Shown: positions 10,240 to 20,804 of the stretch, one piece after another
How the letters are laid out: every line of letters begins with the position of its first letter
How positions within the stretch are numbered: position 1 is the stretch's first letter
Source of the DNA: Cristatella mucedo
Taxonomy: Eukaryota > Bryozoa > Phylactolaemata > Cristatellidae
NCBI GenBank assembly: GCA_009760855.2
Contig: WPIO01000592.1
Coordinates: 1 to 21,158, forward strand
DNA length: 21,158 nucleotides
Direction of reading: 5' to 3'
The notes under the pieces: generated by a model
Seen by the model: the letters and a program-made list of their open reading frames with translations, nothing else
Databases searched by the model: none
What the model was told of the DNA's origin: nothing
Made by a program: the position numbers and the translations under genes

Positions 10240-11585
10240 AATCTGCATGTCGGAGCGTGCGCTGACTGGCAGCAGAGTGCTGCACCATGTTTAAAGCATT
10301 TCGCACGTAAATAACACGTTTCGCACGAGTTCGCACCAGATCGCGGAATGTGTAGAAACTTCAAATCTGCATGTCGGAGCGTGCGCTGACTGGCAGCAGA
10401 GTGCTGCACCATGTTTAAAGCATTTCGCACGTAAATAACACGTTTCGCACGAGTTCGCACCAGATCGCGGAATGTGTAGAAACTTCAAATCTGCATGTCG
10501 GAGCGTGCGCTGACTGGCAGCAGAGTGCTGCACCATGTTTAAAGCATTTCGCACGTAAATAACACGTTTCGCACGAGTTCGCACCAGATCGCGGAATATG
10601 TAGAAACTTCAAATCTGCATGTCGGAGCGTGCGCTGACTGGCAGCAGAGTGCTGCACCATGTTTAAAGCATTTCGCACGTAAATAACACGTTTCGCACGA
10701 GTTCGCACCAGATCGCGGAATATGTAGAAACTTCAAATCTGCATGTCGGAGCGTGCGTGCTGACTGGCAGCAGAGTGCTGCACCATGTTTAAAGCATTTC
10801 GCACGTAAATAACACGTTTCGCACGAGTTCGCACCAGATCGCGGAATATGTAGAAACTTCAAATCTGCATGTCGGAGCGTGCGCTGACTGGCAGCAGAGT
10901 GCTGCACCATGTTTAAAGCATTTCGCACGTAAATAACACGTTTCGCACGAGTTCGCACCAGATCGCGGAATGTGTAGAAACTTCAAATCTGCATGTCGGA
11001 GCGTGCGCTGACTGGCAGCACCAGAGTGCTGCACCATGTTTAAAGCATTTCGCACGTAAATAACACGTTTCGCACGAGTTCGCACCAGATCGCGGAATAT
11101 GTGTAGAAACTTCAAATCTGCATGTCGGAGCGTGCTGCTGACTGGCAGCAGAGTGCTGCACCATTTTAAAGCATTTCGCACGTAAATAACACGTTTCGCA
11201 CGAGTTCGCACCAGATCGCGGAATATGTAGAGAAACTTCAAATCTGCATGTCGGAGCGTGCGCTGACTGGCAGCAGAGTGCTGCACCATGTTTAAAGCAT
11301 TTCGCACGTAAATAACACGTTTCGCACGAGTTCGCAGCAGATCGCGGAATATGAAGAAACTTCAAATCTGCATGTCGGAGCGTGCGCTGACTGGCAGCAG
11401 AGTGCTGCACCATGTTTAAAGCATTTCGCACGTAAATAACACGTTTCGCACGAGTTCGCACCAGATCGCGGAATGTGTAGAAACTTCAAATCTGCATGTC
11501 GGAGCGTGCGCTGACTGGCAGCAGAGTGCTGCACCATGTTTAAAGCATTTCGCACGTAAATAACACGTTTCGCACGAGTTCGCAC

Positions 11586-11740
11586 CAGATCGCGGAATAC
11601 GTAAACACTTCAAATCTTCATGTCGGAGCGTGCTCTGACTGGCAGCAGAGTGCTGCACCATGTTTAAAGCATTTCGTACGTAAATAACACGTTTCGCACG
11701 AGTTCGCACCAGATCGCGGAATATGTAGACACTTCAAATC
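11586..11740. repeat. Diverged copy sharing variants with the left end
   Basis: This unit combines AATACGTAAACACTTC, AATCTTCATG, GTGCTCTGAC and TTTCGTACGTAA. The GACACTTC/AATCTTCATG type was also seen at 801-816, and GACACTTC again at 113 and 11728. It looks like a minor monomer lineage scattered through the array. Confidence 0.55.
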
Positions 11741-12523
11741 TGCATGTCGGAGCGTGCGCTGACTGGCAGCAGAGTGCTGCACTATGTTTAAAGCATTTCG
11801 CACGTAAATAACACGTTTCGCACGAGTTCGCACCAGATCGCGGAATATGTAGAAACTTCAAATCTGCATGTCGGAGCGTGCGCTGACTGGCAGCAGAGTG
11901 CTGCACCATGTTTAAAGCATTTCGCACGTAAATAACACGTTTCGCACGAGTTCGCACCAGATCGCGGAATATGTAGAAACTTCAAATCTGCATGTCGGAG
12001 CGTGCGCTGACTGGCAGCAGAGAGTGCTGCACCATGTTTAAAGCATTTCGCACGTAAATAACACGTTTCGCACGAGTTCGCACCAGATCGCGGAATGTGT
12101 AGAAACTTCAAATCTGCATGTCGGAGCGTGCGCTGACTGGCAGCAGAGTGCTGCACCATGTTTAAAGCATTTCGCACGTAAATAAATAACACGTTTCGCA
12201 CGAGTTCGCACCAGATCGCGGAAAGTGTAGAAACTTCAAATCTGCATGTCGGAGCGTGCGCTGACTGGCAGCAGAGTGCTGCACCATGTTTAAAGCATTT
12301 CGCACGTAAATAACACGTTTCGCACGAGTTCGCACCAGATCGCGGAATATGTAGAAACTTCAAATCTGCATGTCGGAGCGTGCGCTGACTGGCAGCAGAG
12401 TGCTGCACCATGTTTAAAGCATTTCGCACGTAAATAACACGTTTTTCGCACGAGTTCGCACCAGATCGCGGAATGTGTAGAAACTTCAAATCTGCATGTC
12501 GGACCGTGCGCTGACTGGCAGCA

Positions 12524-12700
12524 GAGTTCTGCACCATGTTTAAAGCATTTCGCACGTAAATAACACGTTTTAAACGATTTCGCACCAGATCGCGGAATAT
12601 GTAGAAACTTCAAATCTGCATGTCGGAGCGTGCGCTGACTGGCAGCAGAGTGCTGCACCATGTTTAAAGCATTTCGCACGTAAATAACACGTTTTTCGCA
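12524..12700. repeat. Rare-variant block, copy 1 of a 9-unit longer repeat
   Basis: Three uncommon variants occur in order: GAGTTCT (12524), GTTTTAAACGATTT (12567, where CGC has become TAA and GAG has become GAT) and, in the next unit, an expanded T run GTTTTTCGC (12691). The same three recur in the same order at 13670, 13713 and 13840. The first two pairs are both 1146 bp apart. This shared haplotype indicates a duplication spanning nine monomers, or a gene-conversion tract. Confidence 0.75.
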
Positions 12701-12863
12701 CGAGTTCGCACCAGATCGCGGAATATGTAGAAACTTCAAATCTGCATGTCGGAGCGTGCGCTGACTGGCAGCAGAGTGCTGCACCATGTTTAAAAGCATT
12801 TCGCACGTAAATAACACGTTTCGCACGAGTTCGCACCAGATCGCGGAATATGTAGAAACTTCA

Positions 12864-12998
12864 AATCTGCATGTCGGAGCGTGTGCTGAGCGTGAGCTGA
12901 CTGGCAGCAGAGTGCTGCACCATGTTTAAAGCATTTCGCACGTAAATAACACGTTTCGCACGAGTTCGCACCAGATCGCGGAATATGTAGAAACTTCA
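12864..12998. repeat. Copy with 11-bp duplication of the GAGCGTG block
   Basis: GAGCGTGTGCT is followed by GAGCGTGAGCTGAC (about 12876-12901), a near-exact direct duplication. The unit is 135 bp. The AGCTGAC variant also appears at 15900. Confidence 0.7.
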
Positions 12999-13669
12999 AA
13001 TCCTGCATGTCGGAGAGCGTGCGCTGACTGGCAGCAGAGTGCTGCACCATGTTTAAAGCATTTCGCACGTAAATAACACGTTTTTCGCACGAGTTCGCAC
13101 CAGATCGCGGAATATGTAGAAACTTCAAATCTGCATGTCGGAGCGTGCGCTGACTGACTGGCAGCAGAGTGCTGCACCATGTTTAAAGCATTTCGCACGT
13201 AAATAACACACGTTTCGCACGAGTTCGCACCAGATCGCGGAATATGTAGAAACTTCAAATCTGCATGTCGGAGCGTGCGCTGACTGGCAGCAGAGAGTGC
13301 TGCACCATGTTTAAAGCATTTCGCACGTAAATAACACGTTTCGCACGAGTTCGCACCAGATCGCGCGGAATGTATGTAAAACTTCAAATCTGCATGTCGG
13401 AGCGTGCGCTGACTGGCAGCAGAGTGCTGCACCATGTTTAAAGCATTTCGCACGTAAATAACACGTTTCGCACGAGTTCGCACCAGATCGCGGAATATGT
13501 AGAAACTTCAAATCTGCATGTCGGAGCGTGCGCTGACTGGCAGCAGAGTGCTGCACCATGTTTAAAGCATTTCGCACGTAAATAACACGTTTCGCACGAG
13601 TTCGCACCAGATCGCGGAATGTGTAGAAACTTCAAATCTGCATGTCGGAGCGTGCGCTGACTGGCAGCA

Positions 13670-13850
13670 GAGTTCTGCACCATGTTTAAAGCATTTCGCA
13701 CGTAAATAACACGTTTTAAACGATTTCGCACCAGATCGCGGAATATGTAGAAACTTCAAATCTGCATGTCGGAGCTTGTGCTGCTGACTGGCAGCAGAGT
13801 GCTGCACCATGTTTAAAGCATTTCGCACGCAAATAACACGCTTTTCGCAC
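13670..13850. repeat. Rare-variant block, copy 2 of the 9-unit longer repeat
   Basis: This block carries GAGTTCT (13670), GTTTTAAACGATTT (13713) and an altered T run, GCTTTTCGC (13840), matching the block at 12524-12700. It has acquired its own changes since: GAGCTTGTGCTGCTGAC (13773), CACGCAAATAAC (13827) and TTCATAATCTG (about 13884). It is therefore not an assembly copy of the first block. Confidence 0.75.
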
Positions 13851-16049
13851 GAGTTCGCACCAGATCGCGGAATATGTAGAAACTTCATAATCTGCATGTC
13901 GGAGCGTGCGCTGACTGGCAGCAGAGTGCTGCACCATGTTTAAAGCATTTCGCACGTAAATAACACGTTTCGCACGAGTTCGCACCAGATCGCGGAATAT
14001 GTAGAAACTTCAAATCTGCATGTCGGAGCGTGCGCTGACTGGCAGCAGAGTGCTGCACCATGTTTAAAGCATTTCGCACGTAAATAACACGTTTCGCACG
14101 AGTTCGCACCAGATCGCGGAATATGTAGAAACTTCAAATCTGCATGTCGGAGCGTGCGCTGACTGGCAGCAGAGTGCTGCACCATGTTTAAAGCATTTCG
14201 CACGTAAATAACACGTTTCGCACGAGTTCGCACCAGATCGCGGAATGTGTAGAAACTTCAAATCTGCATGTCGGAGCGTGCGCTGACTGGCAGCAGAGTG
14301 CTGCACCATGTTTAAAGCATTTCGCACGTAAATAACACGTTTCGCACGAGTTCGCACCAGATCGCGGAATATGTAGAAACTTCAAATCTGCATGTCGGAG
14401 CGTGCGCTGACTGGCAGCAGAGTGCTGCACCATGTTTAAAGCATTTCGCACGTAAATATAACGTTTTTTCGCACGAGTTCGCACCAGATCGCGGAATATG
14501 TAGAAACTTCAAATCTGCATGTCGGAGCGTGCGCTGACTGGCAGCAGAGTGCTGCACCATGTTTAAAGCATTTCGCACGTAAATAACACGTTTCGCACGA
14601 GTTCGCACCAGATCGCGGAATATGTAGAAACTTCAAATCTGCATGTCGGAGCGTGCGCTGACTGGCAGCAGCAGAGTGCTGCACCATGTTTAAAGCATTT
14701 CGCACGTAAAATAACACGTTTCGCACGAGTTCGCACCAGATCGCGGAATGTGTAGAAACTTCAAATCTGCATGTCGGAGCGTGCGCTGACTGGCAGCAGA
14801 GTGCTGCACCATGTTTAAAGCATTTCGCACGTAAATAACACGTTTAGCACGAGTTCGCACCAGATCGCGGAATATGTAGAAACTTCAAATCTGCATGTCG
14901 GAGCGTGCGCTGACTGGCAGCAGAGTGCTGCACCATGTTTAAAGCATTTCGCACGTAAAAAACACGTTTCGCACGAGTTCGCACCAGATCGCGGAATGTG
15001 TAGAAACTTCAAATCTGCATGTCGGAGCGTGCGCTGACTGGCAGCAGAGTGCTGCACCATGTTTAAAGCATTTCGCACGTAAATAACACAGTTCGCACGA
15101 GTTCGCACCAGATCGCGGAATATGTAGAAACTTCAAATCTGCATGTCGGAGCGTGCGCTGACTGGCAGCAGAGTGCTGCACCATGTTTAAAGCATTTCGC
15201 ACGTAAATAACACGTTTCGCACGAGTTCGCACCAGATCGCGGAATATGTAGAAACTTCAAATCTGCATGTCGGAGCGTGCGCTGACTGGCAGCAGAGTGC
15301 TGCACCATGTTTAAAGCATTTCGCACGTAAATAACACGTTTCGCACGACGTCGCACCAGATCGCGGAATATGTAGAAACTTCAAATCTGCATGTCGGAGC
15401 GTGCGCTGACTGGCAGCAGAGTGCTGCACCATGTTTAAAGCATTTCGCACGTAAATAACACGTTTCGCACGAGTTCGCACCAGATCGCGGAATATGTAGA
15501 AACTTCAAATCTGCATGTCGGAGCGTGCGCTGACTGGCTGCAGAGTGCAGCACCATGTTTAACGCATTTCGCACGTAAGTAACACGTTTCGCACGAGTTC
15601 GCACCAGATCGCGGAATGTGTAGAAACTTCAAATCTGCATGTCGGAGCGTGCGCTGACTGGCAGCAGAGTGCTGCACCATGTTTTAAAGCATTTCGCACG
15701 TAAATAACACGTTTCGCACGAGTTCGCACCAGATCGCGGAATATGTAGAAACTCCAAATCTGCATGTCGGAGCGTGCACTGACAGGCAGCAGAGTGCTGC
15801 ACCATGTTTAAAGCATTTCGCACGTAAATTACACGTTTCGCACGAGTTCGCACCAGATCGCGGAATATGTAGAAACTTCAAATCTGCATGTCGGAGCGTG
15901 AGCTGACTGGCAGCAGAGTGCTGCACCATGTTTAAAGCATTTCGCACGTAAATAACACGTTTCGCACGAGTTCGCACCAGATCGCGGAATATGTAGAAAC
16001 TTCAAATCTGCATGTCGGAGCGTGCGCTGACTGGCAGCAGAGTGCTGCA

Positions 16050-16225
16050 CCATGTTTAAAGCATTTCGCACGTAAATAACACGTTTCGCACACGAGTTCG
16101 CACCAGATCGCGGAATGTGTAGAAACTTCAAATCTGCATGTCGGAGCGTGCGCTGACTGGCAGCAGAGTGCTGCACCATGTTTAAAGCATTTCGCACGTA
16201 AATAACACGTTTCGCACACGAGTTC
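16050..16225. repeat. Adjacent copies sharing a CA-expanded variant
   Basis: Two successive monomers contain TTCGCACACGAG instead of TTCGCACGAG (near 16086 and 16212, 126 bp apart). Sharing a +2 change between neighbours suggests duplication of a single variant copy. The same change appears once more near 1930. Confidence 0.6.
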
Positions 16226-18652
16226 GCACCAGATCGCGGAATATGTAGAAACTTCAAATCTGCATGTCGGAGCGTGCGCTGACTGGCAGCAGAGTGCTGC
16301 ACCATGTTTAAAGCATTTCGCACGTAAATAACACGTTTTCGCACGAGTTCGCACCAGATCGCGGAATATGTAGAAACTTCAAATCTGCATGTCGGAGCGT
16401 GCGCTGACTGGCAGCAGAGTGCTGCACCATGTTTAAAGCATTTCGCACGTAAATAACACGTTTCGCACGAGTTCGCACCAGATCGCGGAATGTGTAGAAA
16501 CTTCAAATCTGCATGTCGGAGCGTGCGCTGACTGGCAGCAGAGTGCTGCACCATGTTTAAAGCATTTCGCACGTAAATAACACGTTTCGCACGAGTTCGC
16601 ACCAGATCGCGGAATATGTAGAAACTTCAATCTGCATGTCGGAGCGTGTGCGCTGACTGGCAGCAGAGTGCTGCACCATGTTTAAAGCATTTCGCACGTA
16701 AATAACACGTTTCGCACGAGTTCGCACCAGATCGCGGAATATGTAGAAACTTCAAATCTGCATTTCGGAGCGTGCGCTGACTGGCAGCAGCAGAGTGCTG
16801 CACCATGTTTAAAGCATTTCGCACGTAAATAACACGTTTCGCACGAGTTCGCACCAGATCGCGGAATATGTAGAAACTTCAAATCTGCATGTCGGAGCGT
16901 GCGCTGACTGGCAGCAGAGTGCTGCACCATGTTTAAAGCATTTCGCACGTAAATAACACGTTTCGCACGAGTTCGCACCAGATCGCGGAATGTGTAGAAA
17001 CTTCAAATCTGCATGTCGGAGCGTGCGCTGACTGGCAGCAGAGTGCTGCACCATGTTTAAAGCATTTCGCACGTAAATAACACGTTTCGCACGAGTTCGC
17101 ACCAGATCGCGGAATATGTAGAAACTTCAAATCTGCATGTCGGTGCGTGCGCTGACTGGCAGCAGAGTGCTGCACCATGTTTAAAGCATTTCGCACGTAA
17201 ATAACACGTTTCGCACGAGTTCGCACCAGATCGCGGAATATGTAGAAACTTCAAATCTGCATGTCGGAGCGTGCGCTGACTGGCAGCAGCAGAGTGCTGC
17301 ACCATGTTTAAAGCATTTCGCACGTAAATAACACGTTTCGCACGAGTTCGCACCAGATCGCGGAATGTGTAGAAACTTCAAATCTGCATGTCGGAGCGTG
17401 CGCTGACTGGCAGCAGAGTGCTGCACCATGTTTAAAGCATTTCGCACGTAAATAACACGTTTCGCACGAGTTCGCACCAGATCGCGGAATATGTAGAAAC
17501 TTTCAATCTGCATGTCGGAGCGTGCGCTGACTGGCAGCAGAGTGCTGCACCATGTTTAAAGCATTTCGCACGTAAATAACACGTTTTCGCACGAGTTCGC
17601 ACCAGATCGCGGAATGTGTAGAAACTTCAAATCTGCATGTCGGAGCGTGCGCTGACTGGCAGCAGAGTGCTGCACCATGTTTAAAGCATTTCGCACGTAA
17701 ATAACACGTTTCGCACGAGTTCGCACCAGATCGCGGAATATGTAGAAACTTCAAATCTGCATGTCGGAGCGTGCGCTGACTGGCAGCAGAGTGCTGCACC
17801 ATGTTTAAAGCATTTCGCACGTAAATAACACGTTTCGCACGAGTTCGCACCAGATCGCGGAATATGTAGAAACTTCAAATCTGCATGTCGGAGAGTGGGC
17901 TGACTGGCAGCAGAGTGCTGCACCATGTTTAAAGCATTTCGCACGTAAATAACACGTTTCGCACGAGTTCGCACCAGATCGCGGAATATGTAGAAACTCT
18001 AAATCTGCATGTCGGAGCGTGCGCTGACTGGCAGCAGAGTGCTGCACCATGTTTAAAGCATTTCGCACGTAAATAACACGTTTCGCACGAGTTCGCACCA
18101 GATCGCGGAATATGTAGAAAAACTTCAAATCTGCATGTCGGAGCGTGCGCTGACTGGCAGCAGAGTGCTGCACCATGTTAAAGCATTTCGCACGTAAATA
18201 ACACGTTTCGCACGAGTTCGCACCAGATCGCGGAATGTGTAGAAACTTCAAATCTGCATGTCGGAGCGTGCGCTGACTGGCAGCAGAGTGCTGCACCATG
18301 TTTAAAGCATTTCGCACGTAAATAACACGTTTCGCACGAGTTCGCACCAGATCGCGGAATGTGTAGAAACTTTAAATCTGCATGTCGAGAGCGTGCGCTG
18401 ACTGGCAGCAGAGTGCTGCACCATGTTTAAAGCATTTCGCACGTAAATAACACGTTTCGCACGAGTTCGCACCAGATCGCGGAATATGTAGAAACTTCAA
18501 ATCTGCATGTCGGAGCGTGCGCTGACTGGCAGCAGAGTGCTGCACCATGTTTAAAGCATTTCGCACGTAAATAACACGTTTCGCACGAGTTCGCACCAGA
18601 TCGCGGAATGTGTAGAAACTTCAAATCTGCATGTCGGAGCGTGCGCTGACTG

Positions 18653-18667
18653 GCAGCAGAGTGCTGC
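18653..18667. repeat. Inverted repeat GCAGCA-GAG-TGCTGC in each monomer (exemplar)
   Basis: Six bases (GCAGCA) are followed by a GAG spacer and the exact reverse complement TGCTGC, at monomer positions 30-44. It is present in the great majority of copies. When single stranded it could form a 6-bp stem with a 3-base loop. Many rearranged copies in the window have a breakpoint in or next to this dyad (for example near 5010, 6443, 8690, 9070, 9730 and 10128), so it may promote slippage. Binding by a protein dimer is equally possible; neither is shown by sequence alone. Confidence 0.8.
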
Positions 18668-18683
18668 ACCATGTTTAAAGCAT

Positions 18684-18730
18684 TTCGCACGTAAATAACA
18701 CGTTTCGCACGAGTTCGCACCAGATCGCGG
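18684..18730. repeat. 10-bp phased TTCGCAC sub-repeats inside the monomer (exemplar)
   Basis: TTCGCAC occurs at 18684, 18704 and 18714, and a relative, ATCGCGG, at 18724. These are offsets 0, 20, 30 and 40, so every copy falls on a 10-bp grid. The slot at offset 10 holds TAAATAACAC-type sequence without the motif. The same arrangement repeats in nearly every monomer. It suggests that this half of the monomer grew from a decamer, or that a DNA-binding protein reads one helical face. Both explanations are inference. Confidence 0.8.
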
Positions 18731-19663
18731 AATATGTAGAAACTTCAAATCTGCATGTCGGAGCGTGCGCTGACTGGCAGCAGAGTGCTGCACCATGTTT
18801 AAAGCATTTCGCACGTAAATAACACGTTTCGCACGAGTTCGCACCAGATCGCGGAATATGTAGAAACTTCAAATCTGCATGTCGGAGCGTGCGCTGACTG
18901 GCAGCAGAGTGCTGCACCATGTTTAAAGCATTTCGCACGTAAATAACACGTTTCGCACGAGTTCGCACCAGATCGCGGAATATGTAGAAACTTCAAATCT
19001 GCATGTCGGAGCGTGCGCTGACTGGCAGCAGAGTGCTGCACCATGTTTAAAGCATTTCGCACGTAAATAACACGTTTCGCACGAGTTCGCACCAGATCGC
19101 GGAATATGTAGAAACTTCAAATCTGCATGTCGGAGCGTGCGCTGACTGGCAGCAGAGTGCTGCACCATGTTTAAAGCATTTCGCACGTAAATAACACGTT
19201 TCGCACGAGTTCGCACCAGATCGCGGAATATGTAGAAACTTCAAATCTGCATGTCGGAGCGTGCGCTGACTGGCAGCAGAGTGCTGCACCATGTTTAAAG
19301 CATTTCGCACGTAAATAACACGTTTCGCACGAGTTCGCACCAGATCGCGGAATGTGTAGAAACTTCAAATCTGCATGTCGGAGCGTGCGCTGACTGGCAG
19401 CAGAGTGCTGCACCATGTTTAAAGCATTTTTGCACGTAAATAACACGTTTCGCACGAGTTCGCACCAGATCGCGGAATATGTAGAAACTTCAAATCTGCA
19501 TGTCGGAGCGTGCGCTGACTGGCAGCAGAGTGCTGCACCATGTTTAAAGCATTTCGCACGTAAATAACACGTTTCGCACGAGTTCGCACCAGATCGCGGA
19601 ATATGTAGAAACTTCAAATCTGCATGTCGGAGCGTGCGCTGACTGGCAGCAGAGTGCTGCACT

Positions 19664-20454
19664 ATGTTTTAAAGCATTTCGCACGTAAATAACACGTTTT
19701 TCGCACGAGTTCGCATCAGATCGCGGAATATGTAGAAACTTCAAATCTGCATGTCGGAGCGTGCGCTGACTGGCAGCAGAGTGCTGCACCATGTTTAAAG
19801 CATTTCGCACGTAAATAACACGTTTCGCACGAGTTCGCACCAGATCGCGGAATATGTAGAAACTTCAAATCTGCATGTCGGAGCGTGCGCTGACTGGCAG
19901 CAGAGTGCTGCACCATGTTTAAAGCATTTCGCACGTAAATAACACGTTTTAAACGAGTTCGCACCAGATCGCGGAATATGTAGAAACTTCAAATCTGCAT
20001 GTCGGAGCGTGCGCTGACTGGCAGCAGAGTGCTGCACCATGTTTAAAGCATTTCGCACGTAAATAACACGTTTCGCACGAGTTCGCACCAGATCGCGGAA
20101 TGTGTAGAAACTTCAAATCTGCATGTCGGAGCGTGCGCTGACTGGCAGCAGAGTGCTGCACCATGTTTTAAAGCATTTCGCACGTAAATAACACGTTTCG
20201 CACGAGTTCGCACCAGATCGCGGAATATGTAGAAACTTCAAATCTGCATGTCGGAGCGTGCGCTGACTGGCAGCAGAGTGCTGCACCATGTTTAAAGCAT
20301 TTCGCACGTAAATAACACGTTTCGCACGAGTTCGCACCAGATCGCGGAATGTGTAGAAACTTCAAATCTGCATGTCGGAGCGTGCGCTGACTGGCAGCAG
20401 AGTGCTGCACCATGTTTAAAGCATTTCGCACGTAAATAACACGTTTTAAACGAG
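19664..20454. repeat. Possible 4-unit higher-order repeat
   Basis: ATGTTTTAAAGC (an extra T) occurs at 19664 and 20163, and GTTTTAAACGAG at 19946 and 20443. The spacings are 499 and 497 bp, about four monomers. The A/G states at position 111 do not match well between the two tetramers (A A A G against A G G A), so the repeat is either partial or was overwritten later. Confidence 0.5.
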
Positions 20455-20804
20455 TTCGCACCAGATCGCGGAATGTGTAGAAACTTCAAATCTGCATGTC
20501 GGAGCGTGCGCTGACTGGCAGCAGAGTGCTGCACCATGTTTAAAGCATTTCGCACGTAAATAACACGTTTCGCACGAGTTCGCACCAGATCGCGGAATAT
20601 GTAGAAACTTCAAATCTGCATGTCGGAGCGTGCGCTGACTGGCAGCAGAGTGCTGCACCATGTTTAAAGCATTTCGCACGTAAATAACACGTTTCGCACG
20701 AGTTCGCACCAGATCGCGGAATGTGTAGAAACTTCAAATCTGCATGTCGGAGCGTGCGCTGACTGGCAGCAGAGTGCTGCACCATGTTTAAAGCGTTTTG
20801 CACG

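Larger units (their letters stand above)
18624..18747. repeat. Exemplar satellite monomer (matches consensus, A-type)
   Basis: This copy equals the majority sequence at every position I checked and serves as a reference unit. Hand-counted composition is A34, T29, C30, G31 (49% GC) with 11 CpG dinucleotides. It starts AATCTGCATG and ends AGAAACTTCA. Position 111 is A (ATATGTAG); about a third of copies carry G there (ATGTGTAG). One TTTAAA and one GATC occur per unit, so DraI or MboI should give a 124-bp ladder. The start point is arbitrary because the array is circularly permutable; I chose the phase in which the window begins. Confidence 0.93.
18500..19367. repeat. Homogenised block: seven near-identical monomers
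   Basis: Seven consecutive 124-bp copies appear identical except at monomer position 111, whose states read G A A A A A G. No indels occur across 868 bp. This is the cleanest part of the window and probably reflects recent local amplification or gene conversion. The copy before it (from 18376) carries a small change, GTCGAGAGCG, and the copy after it (from 19368) carries an extra-T variant at CATTTTTGCAC. Confidence 0.85.

Noticed and set aside
11788-12585. Minus-strand open frame of 265 codons, the longest in the window
   Set aside because: Same cause: +2 and +4 bp insertions near 12020 and 12185 and T-run changes move the stops out of frame. The frame is not kept between neighbouring copies, as selection on a protein would require.
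18704-18730. CENP-B box in the TTCG-containing half of the monomer
   Set aside because: The TTCG start is present, but the required CGGG at the proper distance is absent. No CGGG or CCCG occurs anywhere in the consensus.
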